DNA of 64,000 bases from Pseudonocardia parietis (GCF_017876315.1 NZ_JAGINU010000001.1:1116001-1180000), one strand, 5' to 3'. Counted from the first letter of the stretch, positions 44,141 to 52,526 are shown. A program made the numbers and translations. Notes: generated by a model from the letters alone, not told the origin.

Positions 44141-45424
44141 TCACAGCGCTTCCCGGAACAGGTCCTCGATCTGCTCCACGGTGGCGGTGCGCGGGTTGGT
44201 GGTCAGGCAGGCGTCGCCCAGGGTGAGCCGGGCCAGGCGCGGCACGTCCGGCTCGCGGACCCCGATCGCCCCGAGCCCGGTGGGCACCCCGACCTCGTCG
44301 GCCAGCTTGCGCACCTCGGTCGCGACCATGTCGACGGCCTCGTCACCCGGCATGCCGGGCCGGGCGGGCAGCCCCATCGCCTGGGCGATCGGCACGAACC
44401 GGGTCGGGTCGTCGGCACCGTTGAACCGGATCACGTGCGGCAGCAGCACCCCGTTGATCAACCCGTGCGGCAGGTCCAACATGCCGCCGACCTGGTGGCT
44501 CATGGCGTGGGTGGCGCCGAGGATCGCGTTGGTGAAGGCCAGCCCGGCCTCCAGGGCGGCCTGCGCCATCGCCGTGCGCGGGCCGTCGTCGGTGCGGCGG
44601 ATCATGGTGGTCGGCAGGTTGGTGTGGACGAGCGCGACCGCGTGCAACGCGTGCGTGTCGGTCAGCGGGCCGTGCGCGAGCGACACGAACGCCTCGATGC
44701 CGTGGGTCAGCGCGTCCAGGCCGGTGGCGGCGTTGAGCCAGTCCGGCATGGTGACCAGCAGTCGCGGATCGATCACCGAGACGTCCGGGACCAGCGCCCG
44801 TCCCATGATCGTGATCTTGGTGAGCCGCTCGGTGTCGGTGATGATGCAGAACTGCGAGACGTCGGCGCCGGTGCCGGAGGTCGACGGCACCATCACCATC
44901 GGCGGGATCGGATGGGAGATCCGGTCGATGCCCTCGTAGTCCCCGATCGCGCCGCCGTTCGCGGCCAGCAGTGCGACGCCCTTCGCGGCGTCGATCACCG
45001 ACCCGCCGCCGATGCCGATCACCACGTCGCAGCCGGAGCTCCCGTAGCGCTCGAACCCGGCCTGGATCTCGTGGTCCTTCGGGTTCGGAGTGATCTCGTT
45101 CCACAGCTGCGGGCGCAGTCCCGCCGCGCGCAGGTGGCGCAGGAGCTCGGCCGGCCAGCCGGCCTCGGTCACCCCCGGGTCGGTGACGACGAAGGGCCGC
45201 TCGGCGCCCAGCCGGAGCGCGGCGTGGGCGGTCTCGGGCAGCGAGTCCGGACCGAAGACGATCTCCGGGGCGTGGAACTTGGACAGCCGGGGCCGCTGCT
45301 CCCGCGGGCACTCCGGCGCGCGCACGGTGTAGCCGCTCCCGGTGCCGCCGGGAGGCGCCGTGGCGCCGTCGAGGACCAGGACGGTGTCCCGGTGAACGGA
45401 ATCGGACGGTCCGGTGCGGACCAC
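44141..45424 (-). CDS. Iron-containing alcohol dehydrogenase (ErcA-like candidate)
   Basis: 427 residues from GTG 45424, which has GGAGG eight bases upstream; an in-frame extension upstream is non-coding. A group III Fe-ADH: VVIGIGGGSVIDAAKG for NAD, PSTSGTGADVSQFCII, then ligands in DALTHGIEAFVS and ATHAMSHQVGGMLDLPHG. There is an N-terminal extension of about 45 residues. It could oxidise a primary alcohol, but adjacency to a NarL-type two-component system also resembles the arrangement of ErcA, an alcohol-dehydrogenase-like regulator of Pseudomonas ethanol oxidation. Catalysis versus sensing cannot be decided here. Confidence 0.88.
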   Translation of the reverse strand: MVRTGPSDSVHRDTVLVLDGATAPPGGTGSGYTVRAPECPREQRPRLSKFHAPEIVFGPDSLPETAHAALRLGAERPFVVTDPGVTEAGWPAELLRHLRAAGLRPQLWNEITPNPKDHEIQAGFERYGSSGCDVVIGIGGGSVIDAAKGVALLAANGGAIGDYEGIDRISHPIPPMVMVPSTSGTGADVSQFCIITDTERLTKITIMGRALVPDVSVIDPRLLVTMPDWLNAATGLDALTHGIEAFVSLAHGPLTDTHALHAVALVHTNLPTTMIRRTDDGPRTAMAQAALEAGLAFTNAILGATHAMSHQVGGMLDLPHGLINGVLLPHVIRFNGADDPTRFVPIAQAMGLPARPGMPGDEAVDMVATEVRKLADEVGVPTGLGAIGVREPDVPRLARLTLGDACLTTNPRTATVEQIEDLFREAL

Positions 45425-45567
45425 GCTGCCCACCTCCCGCTCCGTGGTGGTCGGTACCCGCCCGAGGTCGGATCCGGCTCGATCACGAGCGTGCCGACCA
45501 CGATACAGTGCGACACCCTGTCGCAGACTACCTGTGCGCGACGGAACGGCCTCCCCGAAGGGACGGG

Positions 45568-46683
45568 TCACGACGCGTGGATGGGCCCCTCCCGGTCCGC
45601 GAGCGGGAGCCCGGCGCCGCCCCAGTGCTGCGCGATCATCTCCGCGGCGATCGAGACGGCGGTCTCCTCGGGCGTGCGGGCACCGAGATCGAGCCCGATC
45701 GGGGAGGACATCCGGGTGATCTCGGCGTCGGTGACCCCCTTCTCCTTCAGCCGCTCGATCCGGTCGTCGTGCGTGCGCCGCGAGCCCATGGCCCCGATGT
45801 AGCCGACCTCCGGGAGCCTGAGCGCCACCTCCAGCAGCGGCACGTCGAACTTCGGGTCGTGGGTGAGCACGCACAGCGCGGTCCGCTGGTCGAGCCGGCC
45901 GGCGTCGGCCTCGGCCTTCAGGTAGCGGTGCGGCCACTCGACGACGACCTCGTTCGCACCCGGGAACCGGCTCGCCGTGGCGAACACCGGGCGGGCGTCG
46001 CACACCGTCACCCGGAAGCCCAGGAACGACCCCATCCGGGCCACCGCGGCGGCGAAGTCGATCGCACCGAACACGATCATCCGGGGCGGCGGGGCGAACG
46101 ACTCGACGAACACCTGCAGGCCCTCACCGCGGCGTTCGCCGTGCACCCCGTAGGTGAGGGTGGCGTTGCGGCCGGAGTCGAGCAGCCCGCGCACGTCGTC
46201 GCGCACGGCGTCGTCGATCCGGTCCGATCCGGTGCCGCCCTCGACCCGGTCCGGCCAGACCACGAGGCGTTTCCCGAGCAGCTCGGACGGCCCGGCGACG
46301 ACGGTCGCCACGGCGACCGGGTCCTCGTTGCGGATCGCCTCGGCGATCCGGCCGAGCTGCTCGTAGACCTCCGGCGTCACCTTCTCCACGAAGACGTCGA
46401 GGATCCCGCCGCAGGTCAGCCCGACGGCGAACGCGTCGTCGTCGGAAACGCCGTAGCGCTGCAGCACCGGGCGGTCGTCGGCCAGCACCTGCTGTCCGAG
46501 CTCGTAGACCGCGCCCTCGACGCAGCCGCCGGAGACCGAGCCGACGGCCTCGCCTCCCGGGCCGACCAGCATCGAGGCCCCCGGCTGCCGGGGGGCGGAA
46601 CGGAAGGTTCCGACCACCGTCGCCAGCGCTGCCGGCTCGCCGTTCTTCCACCAGCCTTCCAGCTGATCGATGACGTCACGCAT
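45568..46683 (-). CDS. XdhC/CoxF-family molybdenum-hydroxylase maturation protein
   Basis: 371 residues. N-terminal XdhC domain: ATVVGTFRSAPRQPGASMLV, then GSVSGGCVEGAVYE with the conserved Cys. The C-terminal Rossmann part has MIVFGAIDFAAAVARMGSFLGFRVTVCDARP and VGYIGAMGSRRTHDDR. XdhC/CoxF proteins bind sulfurated Mo-cofactor and insert it into xanthine or CO dehydrogenase-type enzymes. It overlaps the coxE stop by 8 bases and is third in a coxD-coxE-coxF order. Confidence 0.92.
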   Translation of the reverse strand: MRDVIDQLEGWWKNGEPAALATVVGTFRSAPRQPGASMLVGPGGEAVGSVSGGCVEGAVYELGQQVLADDRPVLQRYGVSDDDAFAVGLTCGGILDVFVEKVTPEVYEQLGRIAEAIRNEDPVAVATVVAGPSELLGKRLVVWPDRVEGGTGSDRIDDAVRDDVRGLLDSGRNATLTYGVHGERRGEGLQVFVESFAPPPRMIVFGAIDFAAAVARMGSFLGFRVTVCDARPVFATASRFPGANEVVVEWPHRYLKAEADAGRLDQRTALCVLTHDPKFDVPLLEVALRLPEVGYIGAMGSRRTHDDRIERLKEKGVTDAEITRMSSPIGLDLGARTPEETAVSIAAEMIAQHWGGAGLPLADREGPIHAS

Positions 46684-47812
46684 TTCTGACCACCTCGAGA
46701 AGTCTCTCCAGCGTGTCCAGGCTGTGCCCGGCCAGTAGATCGTCCAAGTGCGGAAGTGCCGCGACTATTCCCCCCTGGACCGGGGCGTAGCCGTCCTTGC
46801 CCGCGTGCGGGTTCACCCAGACCAACCGGTGGGCGAGCCGCGACAGCTGCTCCACCTGGGTGCCGAGCAGTTCGGTTCCCCCTCGCTCCCAGCCGTCGGA
46901 GAAGACCACGACGACCGCCCGGCGGGCCGCTCCGCGCCGGCCCCACCGGTCGACGAACGCCTGCAGCACCTCGCCGAGCCGGGTCCCGCCCGACCAGTCG
47001 GGGATCGCCTTCCCGGCCGTGGAGAGGGCCCGTTCCGGGTCACGCTGGCGCAGCTCGCGGGTGATCCGGGTCAGCCGGGTGCCGAGGGTGAACGCCTCCA
47101 CCGAACGCGGTGCGCGGCGTACGAACACGTGCGCGAACCGCATCAGCGCATCGGCGTAGGGCTCCATCGACCCGGACACGTCGATCAGCAGGACGACCTT
47201 GCGCGGCCGCCGGGAGGCGTTCCGACGCTTGATCGAGAAGATCTCGCCCTGGTTGCGCAGCGCGGCGCGCAGGGTGCGTTCCGGATCGGCCTCGCCGTGC
47301 CGGTTGCGGCGCCTGCGACGCGAGACCCGGGTCGGGGGCTGCGGCTTCAGCAGTGTCATCAGCCGGCGCAGGTGCTCGCGCTCGGCGGGGCTCAGCTCAC
47401 CGAGGTCGCGGCTGCGCAGGATCTCGGAGCCGGTGGCCGCGGCCTTGATCTGGGGACCGTCGTCGTCGTTGTCGTCCTCGCCCGCGCCCTCGCGTCCGGG
47501 GACCAGCGCGGCGAGCTTCGGCGGGGCGGGCGGCCGGTCGTCGCGGTTGGTGGCGCGCCTGCCCTCCGAGGGTTCGAACCAGGCGGGGAAGGCGAGGTCG
47601 TAGCGGGCGATGTCGTCCGGGTCCGCGCACAGCGTCAGCCGCCCCGCCCAGTACACCTGGTGCCGGTCGGTGACGTCGAGGGTGTCGACCGCCTCCACGA
47701 ACGCGGCGACCCGGTCGGCCGTCACCGGGGCTCCCGCGGCGCGCAGCACCTCGGTGAACCCGACGAGCCCGGTGAGGAAGGTGTCGGGCTCGAGCTGCTC
47801 GGTACCGGTCAC
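46676..47812 (-). CDS. coxE: CoxE-like VWA-domain protein
   Basis: 378 residues. N-terminal helical region (LVGFTEVLRAAGAPVTADRVAAFVEAV), an acidic middle (GEDDNDDDGPQ), a basic cluster RVSRRRRRNRHG and a C-terminal VWA domain with the MIDAS motif LLIDVSGSM and SDGWERGGTELL. CoxE works with the CoxD ATPase in maturing the Cu-Mo site of CO dehydrogenase; homologues serve other molybdenum hydroxylases. Between coxD (6 bp gap) and the XdhC-like gene (overlap). Confidence 0.88.
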   Translation of the reverse strand: MTGTEQLEPDTFLTGLVGFTEVLRAAGAPVTADRVAAFVEAVDTLDVTDRHQVYWAGRLTLCADPDDIARYDLAFPAWFEPSEGRRATNRDDRPPAPPKLAALVPGREGAGEDDNDDDGPQIKAAATGSEILRSRDLGELSPAEREHLRRLMTLLKPQPPTRVSRRRRRNRHGEADPERTLRAALRNQGEIFSIKRRNASRRPRKVVLLIDVSGSMEPYADALMRFAHVFVRRAPRSVEAFTLGTRLTRITRELRQRDPERALSTAGKAIPDWSGGTRLGEVLQAFVDRWGRRGAARRAVVVVFSDGWERGGTELLGTQVEQLSRLAHRLVWVNPHAGKDGYAPVQGGIVAALPHLDDLLAGHSLDTLERLLEVVRNA

Positions 47813-47818
47813 GGTGAT

Positions 47819-48736
47819 CTAGGACGCCAGCAGCGCGTCGAGCTGGGAGTGCACGCGGTCGGCGTCCTCCCGGTACTTGAGCACGGCGCCGAGGGTGCGC
47901 GCGGCGGACTCGGTGTCCAGGTGACGAGCACCGACGAGCATGAGGGCACGCGCCCAGTCCAGGGTCTCCGCGACGCCCGGCGGCTTGATCAGGTCGGCGT
48001 TCCGCAGCTTCTGGACCGCCCGGGCGACGGCGGCGGCGAGCCGCTCCGGGACCTCGGGCAGCCTGCTGTGCAGGATCTCGATCTCCCGCTCGATCGAGGG
48101 GTGCTCGAGCCACAGGTAGAGGCACCGGCGCTTCAGCGCGTCGTGCACCTCACGCGTCCGGTTGGAGGTGAGTACGACGACCGGCGGCGTCGTCGCCCGG
48201 ATCTCACCGATCTCGGGGATGGTGACGGCGTGCTCGGTGAGCACCTCGAGGAGGAAGGCCTCGAACTCGTCGTCGGCGCGGTCGATCTCGTCGATCAGCA
48301 GCACCGACGGGCTGGTGCGCAACGCCCGCAGGATCGGTCGCGCGAGCAGGAAGCGCTCGTCGTAGAGGGAGGCCTCGACCATGTCGGCGTCCAGGCCGGA
48401 GCCCTTGACGCCCGCGGCGGCCTCGAGCGCCCGCAGGTGCAGCAGCTGGCGGGGGAAGTCCCAGTCGTAGAGCGCCTGGCCCGCGTCGATGCCGTCGTGG
48501 CACTGCAGCCGGATCAGCGGGGCGCCGAGGGTCTCGGCGAGTGCCTGGGCCAGCGCCGTCTTCCCGGTGCCCGGCTCACCCTCGCAGAACAGCGGGCGGT
48601 TCATCTGCATCGCCAGGAAGGTCGCGGTCGCGAGGCCGTCGTCGGCGAGGTAGCCGGTCGAGCGCAGCGCCTCGGCGAGTTCGGCCGGGCTCCCGGGCCC
48701 GGCCCCCGAGGCACCGGTGGGTGCGGAGTGGTTCAC
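47819..48736 (-). CDS. coxD: CoxD-like MoxR AAA+ ATPase
   Basis: 305 residues. Walker A is GEPGTGKT (53-60), Walker B LLIDEIDRADDEFEAFLLE and sensor 1 VVLTSNRTREVHDALKRRC. The phrase QCHDGIDAGQALYDWDFPRQLLHLR is characteristic of CoxD rather than general MoxR. It is the first gene of the minus-strand unit coxD-coxE-coxF(-like). No structural CO dehydrogenase subunits (coxM, coxS, coxL) are in the window. The promoter must lie in the 528 bp shared with an rpf gene. Confidence 0.9.
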   Translation of the reverse strand: MNHSAPTGASGAGPGSPAELAEALRSTGYLADDGLATATFLAMQMNRPLFCEGEPGTGKTALAQALAETLGAPLIRLQCHDGIDAGQALYDWDFPRQLLHLRALEAAAGVKGSGLDADMVEASLYDERFLLARPILRALRTSPSVLLIDEIDRADDEFEAFLLEVLTEHAVTIPEIGEIRATTPPVVVLTSNRTREVHDALKRRCLYLWLEHPSIEREIEILHSRLPEVPERLAAAVARAVQKLRNADLIKPPGVAETLDWARALMLVGARHLDTESAARTLGAVLKYREDADRVHSQLDALLAS

Positions 48737-49264
48737 CGACCCAGCATGCCGGACGAGCGGCGTTGCGGGCCACCTCAGCCGCCCCCTCCGGGGAGGTCGA
48801 TCGGGCGCCGCCGACGCCGCCGGCGGGCCCGGGAGAGCCGGTGTCCTTCCGATTCAAAAATGTTCATGTCCGCGTGATGCGTCCGTGATGTGACGCCGTT
48901 GACCAGCACCTTTAAGTAGCAACTGATAATTACAAGCATGTAACAGTGATTCCGCTCACCCAATCCGTGTTTGACGAATTCTTTTCCTGCATTCACATTT
49001 TTCGTCGGCCGGTCCGAACCGGAGCGGCCAGCTGATCGAGCCAACATCCGGGCCCGCCGCGCCGAACGACCCCCGTCCTGCGGCAGCCCGGTCCGTCGAG
49101 GAAATCGGAACGGGACGGGGACGAGAGAGAACACTCCGCGGGCGTCACGGACGTCGCTCCCCGGTCCCGGTCGACGCTTCGCGGCGAACGGCGGGCACAC
49201 CTGTGCCCGGGGGACCACTGCGCGGACGTGTGACCGATCGGGCCGGCGCGGTGGGAGCGAAGCA
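48737..49264. promoter_or_regulatory. Long divergent region between coxD and an rpf gene
   Basis: 528 bp. The part at 48850-49010 is strikingly AT-rich for this genome (for instance tttaagtagcaactgataat at 48911 and following). A GTGA-N6-TCAC site lies at 48946-48959. The 250 bp next to the rpf ATG are GC-rich with several possible hairpins and are probably an untranslated leader. I see no convincing gene. Confidence 0.65.
48945..48960. promoter_or_regulatory. CRP/GlxR-type site upstream of the first rpf gene
   Basis: AGTGATTCCGCTCACC contains the GTGA-N6-TCAC core of CRP-family operators. Actinobacterial CRP (Rv3676, GlxR) recognises TGTGA-N6-TCACA and controls rpf genes in mycobacteria and corynebacteria. 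Confidence 0.55.
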
Positions 49265-49828
49265 ATGACTCAGGGACGCAAGGGCCGAAGTCTGCTGCGC
49301 GTGGCTGCGGCGGGCATCGTCGCGGTCGGTGCGACGGCCGCGCTCACCGGTACCGCCAGTGCCGCCCCGGACGGTGTCTGGGACAAGCTCGCGCAGTGCG
49401 AGAGCGGCGGCGACTGGTCGATCAACACGGGCAACGGCTACCAGGGTGGCCTGCAGTTCTCGCCGTCGACCTGGAAGGCCTTCGGCGGCAGCGGTTCGGC
49501 GAGCAACGCCAGCCGCTCCGAGCAGATCGCGGTCGCCGAGAACGTCCTCGCGGCCCAGGGCTGGAACGCCTGGCCGTCCTGCTCCAAGAAGCTGGGGATC
49601 ACCGGCCACTCGGCCGACACGGGCAAGCGGGTCAAGGCGTCGGCTCCGGCCGCCTCGCAGCAGGCCGCTCCGAAGAAGGCCGCCGGCGGTCAGTACACCG
49701 TCCGCTCCGGCGACAGCCTGTCGAAGATCGCCTCGGCGAACGGCACGTCGGTGTCGAAGCTGGCCTCGCTGAACGGCCTGGCGAACCCGGACGCGCTCAG
49801 CGTGGGTCAGTCCCTGACGCTGCGCTGA
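49265..49828 (+). CDS. Resuscitation-promoting-factor-like transglycosylase with LysM
   Basis: 187 residues. A signal peptide (RSLLRVAAAGIVAVGATAAL... cleavage after ASA, about residue 33) precedes the Rpf domain: VWDKLAQCESGGDWSINTGN with catalytic Glu46, disulfide Cys45/Cys106 (WPSCSKK), and GGLQFSPSTWKAFGG. A linker leads to a LysM domain at 143-186 (YTVRSGDSLSKIASANG). Secreted; cleaves peptidoglycan and supports exit from dormancy. It is followed by two hairpins. Confidence 0.95.
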   Translation: MTQGRKGRSLLRVAAAGIVAVGATAALTGTASAAPDGVWDKLAQCESGGDWSINTGNGYQGGLQFSPSTWKAFGGSGSASNASRSEQIAVAENVLAAQGWNAWPSCSKKLGITGHSADTGKRVKASAPAASQQAAPKKAAGGQYTVRSGDSLSKIASANGTSVSKLASLNGLANPDALSVGQSLTLR

Positions 49829-49838
49829 CGTGCTCCTC

Positions 49839-49870
49839 CCGCTCGCCCGGACCGCCATCCGGGTGAGCGG
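49839..49870 (+). terminator. Hairpin after the first rpf gene
   Basis: CCGCTCGCCCGG and CCGGGTGAGCGG pair over 12 bp (one G-U), loop 8 bases, 10 bp past the stop. No U-tract. Confidence 0.6.
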
Positions 49871-49912
49871 GTGCGGGGCGTGCGGTGTCCCCAGCACCCG
49901 CCCCGGCGGACG

Positions 49913-49954
49913 ACGGCCCGGGATCTTCCCCAGCAGGGGGAGGTCCCGGGCCGT
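49913..49954. terminator. Strong bidirectional terminator between rpf and moaE
   Basis: ACGGCCCGGGATCTTCCCC (49913-49931) pairs along all 19 positions, G-U included, with the arm at 49936-49954; loop AGCA. It sits 9 bp from the moaE stop, so it serves convergent transcription. Confidence 0.85.
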
Positions 49955-49962
49955 TCCGTCTC

Positions 49963-50403
49963 TCAGGTCGAGTTCACCCACTCGTCGGTGCCGTCGGCGA
50001 AGCGCTGGTGCTTCCACACCGGGAGCAGTCGCTTCACCTCGTCGACCAGCTCGGCGCAGGCGGTGAACGCCTCCTGCCGGTGCTCGGCCGCGACCGCGCA
50101 GGCCAGGGCGACCTCGCCGATGTCGAGCGGCCCGACCCGGTGGCTCACCGCGAGCGCGCGGACCCCGGGCGAGTTCGCGGCGACCTGCTCGGCCACCTCG
50201 GCGACGATCCGGCCGGCCGTCGGGTGCGCGCTGTACTCCAGGCCGTGCACCGCCTTGCCGCCGTCGTGGTCCCGGACCACGCCGGCGAACGTGACGACGG
50301 CGCCGGCGGCGGCGTGATCGACGAGACGGGCGTGCTCGTCGACGTCGAGGGCGTCCTCGCCGACCGCCGCCCGCAGGACGAGGGCCTTCGCAGCAGCGGT
50401 CAT
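49963..50403 (-). CDS. moaE: Molybdopterin synthase catalytic subunit
   Basis: 146 residues. Motifs: AAGAVVTFAGVVRDHDGGKAVHGLEYSAH, then ALAVSHRVGPLDIGEVALACAVAAEHRQEAF and the active-site LVDEVKRLLPVWKHQRFADG with conserved Lys residues. It transfers sulfur from MoaD to cyclic pyranopterin. MoaD and MoaA are not in this window. Last gene of the moaC-mog-moaE unit; its ATG overlaps the mog stop. Confidence 0.95.
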   Translation of the reverse strand: MTAAAKALVLRAAVGEDALDVDEHARLVDHAAAGAVVTFAGVVRDHDGGKAVHGLEYSAHPTAGRIVAEVAEQVAANSPGVRALAVSHRVGPLDIGEVALACAVAAEHRQEAFTACAELVDEVKRLLPVWKHQRFADGTDEWVNST

Positions 50404-50882
50404 GTGTGGTCGCCTCCACGGAGCTGGTCGACGGCGTGGCCGAGTACGCGATCGAGGACGCCGAGCCCGTCGGAGACCCCGCCCGGCGATCCGGGCAGGT
50501 TCACGACCAGGGTCCGGCCGGCCACCCCGGCGACCCCGCGGGACAGGACCGCGGTCGGGACCGCGTCCTCCCCGGCCCGCCGGATCGCGTCGGCCAGTCC
50601 CGGCACCTCGTGGTCCAGGACCGCGCGGGTCACCTCGGGGGTGGCGTCGGTGGGGGAGATCCCGGTTCCGCCGGTGGTGACGACGACGTCGACGCCGTCG
50701 GCGACAGCGGCCCGCAGCGCCTCGCCGACCGGGTCGCCGTCCGGGACGACGACGGGGTCGGGCGTGCGGTAGCCACGGTCGCGCAGCCACCCGGTGATGA
50801 TCGGCCCGCCCCGGTCGGCGTAGACACCGGCGGCGGCCCGGTTGGACGCGGTGATCACCCGGGCGCTGCGGTCGGTGCTCAC
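50400..50882 (-). CDS. mog: MogA/MoaB-family molybdopterin adenylyltransferase
   Basis: 160 residues from GTG 50882, overlapping the moaC stop. Motifs: VITASNRAAAGVYADRGGP, then VVVTTGGTGISPTDATPEV and VNLPGSPGGVSDGL, the MPT-binding loop. It adenylylates molybdopterin before Mo insertion. The order moaC-mog-moaE matches the moaC2-mog-moaE2 set beside rpfA in M. tuberculosis. Confidence 0.95.
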   Translation of the reverse strand: MSTDRSARVITASNRAAAGVYADRGGPIITGWLRDRGYRTPDPVVVPDGDPVGEALRAAVADGVDVVVTTGGTGISPTDATPEVTRAVLDHEVPGLADAIRRAGEDAVPTAVLSRGVAGVAGRTLVVNLPGSPGGVSDGLGVLDRVLGHAVDQLRGGDHT

Positions 50883-51376
50883 GACCGGTCCTCGGGGCGC
50901 GTCCAGCGCCCGGTCTTTCCGCCGTCCTTGCTCTCCACCCGCACGGCGTCGAGCACGGCGGCCGGGTCGACGGCCTTGATCATGTCGTGCAGGGTGAGGC
51001 CGGCGACGGCGACCGAGGTCAGCGCCTCCATCTCGACGCCCGTGCGGTCGGTGGTCCGCACCTCGGCCCGGATGGTGATCCGGCCGGTGTCCCCGTCGGC
51101 GGCCGGCTCGAGATCGACGGTGACCCCGCTGATCGCGATCGGGTGGCAGAGCGGAACCAGGTCGGGCGTGCGCTTGGCGCCCATGATCCCGGCGATCCGG
51201 GCGGTCGCCAGCGCGTCGCCCTTGGGCAGGCCGTCGGACTGCAGCAACCGCACCACCTCGGCGGTGGTGTGCAGGACGCCGGTCGCCACCGCGGCCCGGG
51301 GGCCGGGCTGCTTCTCCGAGACGTCCACCATGCGGGCGGCCCCGGCCTCGTCGACGTGGCTGAGCTCGGTACTCAC
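50879..51376 (-). CDS. moaC: Cyclic pyranopterin monophosphate synthase
   Basis: 165 residues from GTG 51376 (VSTELSHVDEAG); a frame further upstream is not supported. MVDVSEKQPGPRAAVATG, GDALATARIAGIMGAKRTPDLVPLCHPI and GVEMEALTSVAVAGLTLHDMIKA are hallmark motifs, including catalytic Lys and His. It makes cPMP from the MoaA product. First gene of the unit; divergent from the second rpf gene. Confidence 0.96.
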   Translation of the reverse strand: MSTELSHVDEAGAARMVDVSEKQPGPRAAVATGVLHTTAEVVRLLQSDGLPKGDALATARIAGIMGAKRTPDLVPLCHPIAISGVTVDLEPAADGDTGRITIRAEVRTTDRTGVEMEALTSVAVAGLTLHDMIKAVDPAAVLDAVRVESKDGGKTGRWTRPEDRS

Positions 51377-51828
51377 ACCGACGACCCTATACGGCCGGTG
51401 CGCGTGCACCGGGTGGTGCTCCGGCGGGTGCTCCGGCACCTCCGAGTGAGAGCAAGAGTGTGATCTGTATCACGTTTATGCAATGAAACACAGTGTTTCG
51501 GCGTCCGTATTCGCTTCGTTATCGTCGGCAATGACCAGCGGAAACAGTTTATTCGATCTTGATGTGCACAGAAGTCGCCGCGCCGCGCCGTGTCGTCGCC
51601 CACTTTCCCGTCGTCGAGACGTGTTCTACCTTCGTCTGCAGCCCGGCCGACTCCCCCAATGCGGACGGGCTCCGGTGCCGCAGCGCTCCCTGTCCGGCGG
51701 CCACCGGCCCCCGAGGTACTACGTGGGACAGGACCGGCCGAAAGGCTGATCGGTGGCCACTCCCCGGCCACCGGACGCGCGCTCTCTCCCCGAGCGCAGC
51801 CGGGACGCGCCACGCGGGAGACCCAGCC
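51377..51828. promoter_or_regulatory. Long divergent region between moaC and the second rpf gene
   Basis: 452 bp. It holds a CRP-type site at 51459-51474, a perfect palindrome GAAACACAGTGTTTC at 51485-51499, an AT-rich stretch 51470-51560, and a GC-rich hairpin-prone leader for the last 250 bp. No credible gene is visible. Confidence 0.65.
51459..51474. promoter_or_regulatory. CRP/GlxR-type site upstream of the second rpf gene
   Basis: TGTGATCTGTATCACG matches TGTGA-N6-TCACA with one mismatch. It lies about 355 bp before the rpf ATG and 82 bp before the moaC start on the other side, so it could affect either or both. Confidence 0.7.
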
Positions 51829-52434
51829 ATGGCTCGATACCGCGGGAAGCACCGCAAACCCAGCACCGCCGGCCGCACGATCGCCCGGACCGCCGTCGCC
51901 GGCGCCGTCCTCGGCGCCCCGATGATCGCGATCGTCCCGGCCGCCAACGCCGCCAGCGACTCCACCTGGGACAGTCTCGCGCAGTGCGAGAGCACCGGGA
52001 ACTGGGCGGCCGACACCGGCAACGGCTACGAGGGTGGGCTGCAGTTCAGCCCGAGCACCTGGAAGGCCTTCGGCGGTGGCGAGTACGCCTCCTCCGCGAG
52101 CCAGGCGACCCGCGCCGAGCAGATCGCCGTCGCGGAGAAGGTGCTGGCCAAGCAGGGCTGGAACGCCTGGCCGTCCTGCTCCAAGAAGACCGGCGCGTCC
52201 GGTTCCTCCACGCCGCGCACCGTCGAGCGCGACGCCGGCAGCCAGGCTCCCGAGCGCGTGAAGCTGAGCGCCCCGGCGGCCTCGTCCGGCTCGACCTACA
52301 CGGTCAAGTCCGGCGACACCCTCGGCAAGATCGCCGCCGCGAACGGTGCCGGTCACTGGAAGAACCTGCTCGCCAAGAACCCGGGCCTCGGCGCCGGGCA
52401 GATGATCCACCCGGGTCAGGTCATCAACGTCTGA
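51829..52434 (+). CDS. Second resuscitation-promoting-factor-like protein with LysM
   Basis: 201 residues. A basic N-terminus (MARYRGKHRKPSTAGRT) and hydrophobic core end in the cleavage region ANAASD (about 41). Rpf domain: WDSLAQCESTGNWAADTGNGYEGG with catalytic Glu54 and Cys53/Cys117. LysM from 156 (TYTVKSGDTLGKIAAANGAG). It shares the core with the gene at 49265 but differs elsewhere, so it is an older paralogue. GGGAG lies eight bases before the ATG. Confidence 0.95.
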   Translation: MARYRGKHRKPSTAGRTIARTAVAGAVLGAPMIAIVPAANAASDSTWDSLAQCESTGNWAADTGNGYEGGLQFSPSTWKAFGGGEYASSASQATRAEQIAVAEKVLAKQGWNAWPSCSKKTGASGSSTPRTVERDAGSQAPERVKLSAPAASSGSTYTVKSGDTLGKIAAANGAGHWKNLLAKNPGLGAGQMIHPGQVINV

Positions 52435-52455
52435 CCCGATCGTGATCGGGCTCCC

Positions 52456-52506
52456 GCACGCGTGTGCCCCGGCCCCCTGGTGAAGGGAGCCGGGGCACAT
52501 GCGTGC
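52456..52506 (+). terminator. Terminator after the second rpf gene
   Basis: GCACGCGTGTGCCCCGGC (52456-52473) pairs with GCCGGGGCACATGCGTGC (52489-52506) over 18 bp with one G-U pair. The 15-base interior can form a further short stem. It lies 22 bp after the stop and 21 bp from the mocA stop on the other strand. Confidence 0.88.
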
Positions 52507-52526
52507 GTCCGGGCAGGAACCGGGTG

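Noticed and set aside
49020..49264. ydaO (c-di-AMP) riboswitch in front of the first rpf gene
   Set aside because: This class often precedes rpf genes, but I could not find its conserved GACAGCTAAC and related blocks here or in the 51560-51828 leader. A covariance-model search would settle it.
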